From Anaerolineae bacterium (GTDB taxonomy: Bacteria > Chloroflexota > Anaerolineae > Aggregatilineales > UBA2796), in contig JADZBY010000269.1 in assembly GCA_020851855.1 (NCBI GenBank), positions 1 to 7,190 on the forward strand: a DNA stretch of 7,190 nt, in the 5' to 3' direction. A model generated the notes under the pieces. That model worked only from the letters and a program-made list of their open reading frames with translations, had not been told where the DNA came from and ran no database searches. The position numbers and the translations under genes are program-made. This document shows positions 5,243 through 7,190 of this stretch, one piece after another (the first letter of the stretch is position 1; each line of letters starts with the position of its first letter).

Positions 5243-6760
5243 GTGGATGCCTTCCAGATCGCCATCACCATCCCGCAAGACCTGTACGATCTGGCGATTT
5301 TTGGCCACACCAACTCAGCGCTGGTCCCGGTCCTGACCGAATACGCGGCGCGCGAAGACAAAGCCGAACTGTGGGAAGTGGTAAGCGCGCTGGCCAGCAT
5401 CGTGCTGCTCGCCGCCGGGCTGCTGACGCTCGGCCTGATCATTTTCACGCCGCAGGTCATCACGCTCTATCGTGGTCTGCCCAGTTCGGGCGTGTGGGCC
5501 GAGATGTTCAACCTGCGCGGCCTGGTCGGCCACCAGAACTTGTCCGCGCTCAGCCCGGCAGCCTTCAGCCAGACCGTCGATCTGCTCCGTCTGACCGCCC
5601 CGGCGCTGATTTTCATGAGCCTGTTCGCGGTGTTCAGCGGCACGTTGTTCGCCCTGAAGCGCTTCACGCGCCCGGCATTCGGCGCGGCGGTTTTCAACGG
5701 CGTGATCGTGCTCTCCACGCTGGCGCTGGTCCCCGCCATCGGCATTCAGGGCGTGGCGCTGGGCTGGGTGGCAGGCGCGGTAGTCCAACTGCTGCTGGTA
5801 TTTGGCGGCTTGCGAGGCTCACGTATCCGGCTGGCGCTGGCCGGACTACCCCGGATGCTGCGCCACCCCGGTTTGCGTCGCATCGGCCTGCTGTACCTGC
5901 CGGTGCTGCTCACCCTGCTCATCGACGTGGCCGTCAACCGGCCTTTTAGCTACAACATCGCCTCGCAAACCGGCGAAGGCAACATCGGCTACATGAAATG
6001 GGCCACCAGCCTGCGCGAGTTCCCGATGGGGCTGGTCGGCACGGCCATCTCCATCGCCATCTTGCCCACGCTGGCCCGGCAGGCGCTTCACATCGACCTG
6101 GTTGGGTCATTCCGCAATACGCTCGGCCAGGGCGTGCGACTGGTCCTGACGCTGATCGTGCCGGCGGCAGTGGGCATGTTCGTGCTGGCCGGGCCGCTGA
6201 TCGGGTTGGTCTTTGAGCACGGCAGTTTTACCGCTGCGAACACCGCCGCCATGTCCATCGTGCTGCGCCTGTACCTGCTCGGCATCCCGTTTGCCGCGAT
6301 TGACCTGCTGCTCATCTTCGCCTTTTATGCCCGGCGCGACTCCCTCACGCCCGCCCTGATCGGAATGTTCAGCCTGGCCTGCTATATCGCCATCACGCTC
6401 ATCCTGCTGCCTTCAACCGGCTTCCTGAGCCTGATGATCGCGGATTCGGCCAAGCACCTCATTCACATGAGCGTGTCGCTGGTATTGCTGCGCCGCCGCC
6501 TGGGCGGATTGGGCGACCAACGCCTGTTCCCGACGCTGGCAAAAGTGGGCCTGGCGACGGGACTGATGGCGCTCATCACCTATGCGCTGGCGCTGAGCGT
6601 GGCCGATCTGTGGCCGGCCCAGGGCCTTCGAGAGCGCGTATTGCTCGTCGTCGTCCCGGCAATGCTGGGCGGCGTCACGTACCTGATCCTCGCCTCGTTG
6701 TTGCGCCTGAACGAGCTATCGTTGTTCGTGCGCGCTCTGACACGCCGTATCCGCCGCTAG
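5243..6760 (+). CDS. murJ: MurJ/MviN-family flippase, main body (downstream of a frameshift)
   Basis: This frame encodes 505 residues of an integral membrane protein; with the N-terminal piece and 5 restored bases the whole would be 575 residues. MurJ proteins of the MOP superfamily have 14 helices and flip lipid II, the peptidoglycan precursor, across the cytoplasmic membrane. Visible family marks are DAFQIAITIP (2-11), ALVPVLTEYAA (26-36), REFPMGLVGTAISIAILPTL (258-277), FEHGSFTAANT (324-334) and FYARRDSLTP (361-370), with many hydrophobic helices between and a basic C-terminus (RRIRR). The GTG at 5243 has no ribosome binding site and lacks helix 1, so it is unlikely to be a genuine start. 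Arginines important in E. coli MurJ are replaced (see findings), so the substrate may be lipid II or another polyprenyl-linked glycan. It is probably cotranscribed with the RfaE2-like gene. Confidence 0.85.
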   Translation: MDAFQIAITIPQDLYDLAIFGHTNSALVPVLTEYAAREDKAELWEVVSALASIVLLAAGLLTLGLIIFTPQVITLYRGLPSSGVWAEMFNLRGLVGHQNLSALSPAAFSQTVDLLRLTAPALIFMSLFAVFSGTLFALKRFTRPAFGAAVFNGVIVLSTLALVPAIGIQGVALGWVAGAVVQLLLVFGGLRGSRIRLALAGLPRMLRHPGLRRIGLLYLPVLLTLLIDVAVNRPFSYNIASQTGEGNIGYMKWATSLREFPMGLVGTAISIAILPTLARQALHIDLVGSFRNTLGQGVRLVLTLIVPAAVGMFVLAGPLIGLVFEHGSFTAANTAAMSIVLRLYLLGIPFAAIDLLLIFAFYARRDSLTPALIGMFSLACYIAITLILLPSTGFLSLMIADSAKHLIHMSVSLVLLRRRLGGLGDQRLFPTLAKVGLATGLMALITYALALSVADLWPAQGLRERVLLVVVPAMLGGVTYLILASLLRLNELSLFVRALTRRIRR

Positions 6761-6843
6761 AGGCTGCTATGAACTTCGCACGGCGGACGTTGCCCAGATA
6801 GACGATGGCAAGTACCTCAACCTGCCGAGGATTAGGCTTGTTT

Positions 6844-6937
6844 CCCCCACCCCAACCCTTCCCCCATAAAGAGTGAGGGGCTTCCAGAGCCGGTTCTTCC
6901 CTTCCCCTCTGCATGGGGGGAAGGGCAGGGTTAGGGG
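6844..6937. repeat. Imperfect long inverted repeat with an internal hairpin
   Basis: The left arm 6844-6866 (CCCCACCCCAACCCTTCCCC...) pairs imperfectly with 6913-6937, whose reverse complement reads CCCCTAACCCTGCCCTTCCC. The right part can instead fold on itself: CCCTTCCCC (6899-6907) and GGGGAAGGG (6917-6925) form a perfect 9-bp stem with a 9-nt loop. C-run/G-run elements of this kind are, to my recollection, dispersed between genes in Chloroflexota. Confidence 0.6.
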
Positions 6938-6977
6938 AGCGCTTTCCAAGTTGTGGTACTAGGCCCTGTCCACACCC

Positions 6978-7043
6978 CCGGCCCCTCTCCATGCCTGCCA
7001 CCCCAGAGGGGACCCCGGCAGTCCTAGAGAGGGGAGTGCGCCG
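6978..7043. repeat. Imperfect inverted repeat
   Basis: CCGGCCCCTCTCC at 6978-6990 is matched by GAGAGGGG...GCCGG at 7026-7043 with an internal bulge. A small perfect hairpin, CCCCAGAGGGG, lies inside at 7001-7011. This is a weaker structure than its two neighbours. Confidence 0.4.
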
Positions 7044-7064
7044 GTCTTACCGCCGCGTTGTTCC

Positions 7065-7096
7065 CCCTCTCTACGCGGTACTCCGCGTGGAGAGGG
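7065..7096. repeat. Strong hairpin: 14-bp stem, TACT loop; possible terminator
   Basis: CCCTCTCTACGCGG (7065-7078) and CCGCGTGGAGAGGG (7083-7096) form a 14-bp stem with a single G-U pair and a 4-nt loop. A C-run (from 7063) and a G-run (7101-7105) flank it. It lies about 35 nt before the stop of the minus-strand gene and 300 nt after murJ. No T-run is present, so it may be a dispersed repeat rather than an intrinsic terminator. Confidence 0.65.
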
Positions 7097-7131
7097 AGCA
7101 GGGGGTGAGGGTTTGCGGAGTGATGCTCGTC

Positions 7132-7190
7132 TCACCGGCCCGCTTGCGCCAGACAGGCCCGGTACAGCCGCCCGTATGCCTCGACCATGC
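7132..7190 (-). CDS. C-terminal tail of a protein continuing past the window (possibly a glycosyltransferase)
   Basis: On the minus strand the last 18 codons before a TGA at 7134-7132 read MVEAYGRLYRACLAQAGR. An 'M...Y..LYR..L' ending is typical of GT4-type (group 1) glycosyltransferases, whose last helix packs back on the N-terminal domain. The reading stops at the window edge, so there is no catalytic region to confirm this. The codon use looks coding, and the sequence changes sharply from the repeat-rich stretch next to it. The gene is convergent with murJ. Confidence 0.5.
   Translation of the reverse strand, partial: MVEAYGRLYRACLAQAGR

Larger units (their letters stand above)
6761..7131. 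other. Gene-free convergent stretch with three inverted-repeat elements
   Basis: Between the murJ stop and the stop of the next minus-strand gene no start-stop frame looks like a protein. About the first 80 bases are unstructured. The remaining ~290 bases alternate C-rich and G-rich runs that form three inverted repeats (6844-6937, 6978-7043, 7065-7096). The base composition is unlike the coding parts, with strand-asymmetric CCCC/GGGG tracts. None is followed by a T-run, so their role as terminators is uncertain. Confidence 0.6.

Noticed and set aside
5243..5245. GTG at 5243 as the true start of an intact MurJ
   Set aside because: No ribosome binding site precedes it, and the first MurJ helix with SRVLGF is present just upstream in another frame, so a frameshift is the better explanation.
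5233..5245. Programmed ribosomal frameshift joining the two murJ frames
   Set aside because: A +1 slip would give FGPGVDAF, two residues short of normal, and no recognisable slippery site or stop-codon context is present; a lost GGGCC unit fits better.
6675..7001. Minus-strand open frame across the murJ end and the repeats
   Set aside because: It spans murJ antisense and G/C-run repeats, giving low-complexity sequence; only the short part noted in the findings looks protein-like.
6844..7110. CRISPR array or riboswitch in the repeat-rich gap
   Set aside because: The repeats are inverted and unequal, not regularly spaced direct repeats, and the region follows the ends of two convergent genes instead of preceding a start codon.

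Overview
The window is GC-rich and densely coded, and reads like a member of the Chloroflexota, probably an Anaerolineae-like lineage. The grounds are the GTAGGGGCG-type palindromes, the C-run/G-run hairpin repeats between convergent genes, the style of the MurJ-like flippase and FHA protein, and a DM13-domain membrane protein. This is judged by eye and not by database comparison. No rRNA, tRNA, CRISPR array, integrase or transposase is visible.

Layout: (1) 1-186 is the 3' end of a + strand methylenetetrahydrofolate reductase-type gene. (2) 187-289 is a convergent gap with two perfect 20-bp palindromes. (3) 290-1108 (-) is a HEAT-repeat protein with a coiled-coil and glycine/alanine-rich core; a near-consensus promoter (TTGACC, 17 bp, TACAAT) lies just upstream and decides its start. 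(4) 1202-2521 (-) is a lipoprotein-like protein with about seven beta-propeller-type repeats. (5) It is divergent from a small FHA-domain protein at 2607-2987 (+). (6) Two minus-strand genes, probably one transcription unit, follow: a membrane-anchored DM13-domain protein (3797-4396) and then a class I SAM methyltransferase (3000-3770). (7) Divergent from these is a + strand pair: a stand-alone RfaE2/HldE-C-type nucleotidyltransferase (4551-5033) and, 4 nt later, a MurJ/MviN-family flippase (5038-6760). The flippase is broken by a frameshift after codon 68. (8) 6761-7131 is a gene-free stretch with three inverted-repeat elements. (9) 7132-7190 (-) is the C-terminal tail of a gene that continues beyond the window, possibly a glycosyltransferase.

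Functionally, the right half suggests cell-envelope work: nucleotide-activated sugar synthesis, then flipping of a lipid-linked precursor, with a possible glycosyltransferase nearby. The left half is a mix of one-carbon/methionine metabolism and protein-interaction or surface proteins (HEAT, propeller lipoprotein, FHA).

The points most worth a second look are: the murJ frameshift, which restoring one extra GGGCC unit would exactly repair; substitutions in this MurJ at arginines important in E. coli MurJ; -10-like boxes 7-8 nt before several start codons, suggesting leaderless transcripts; and a DM13 domain lacking its usual cysteine.
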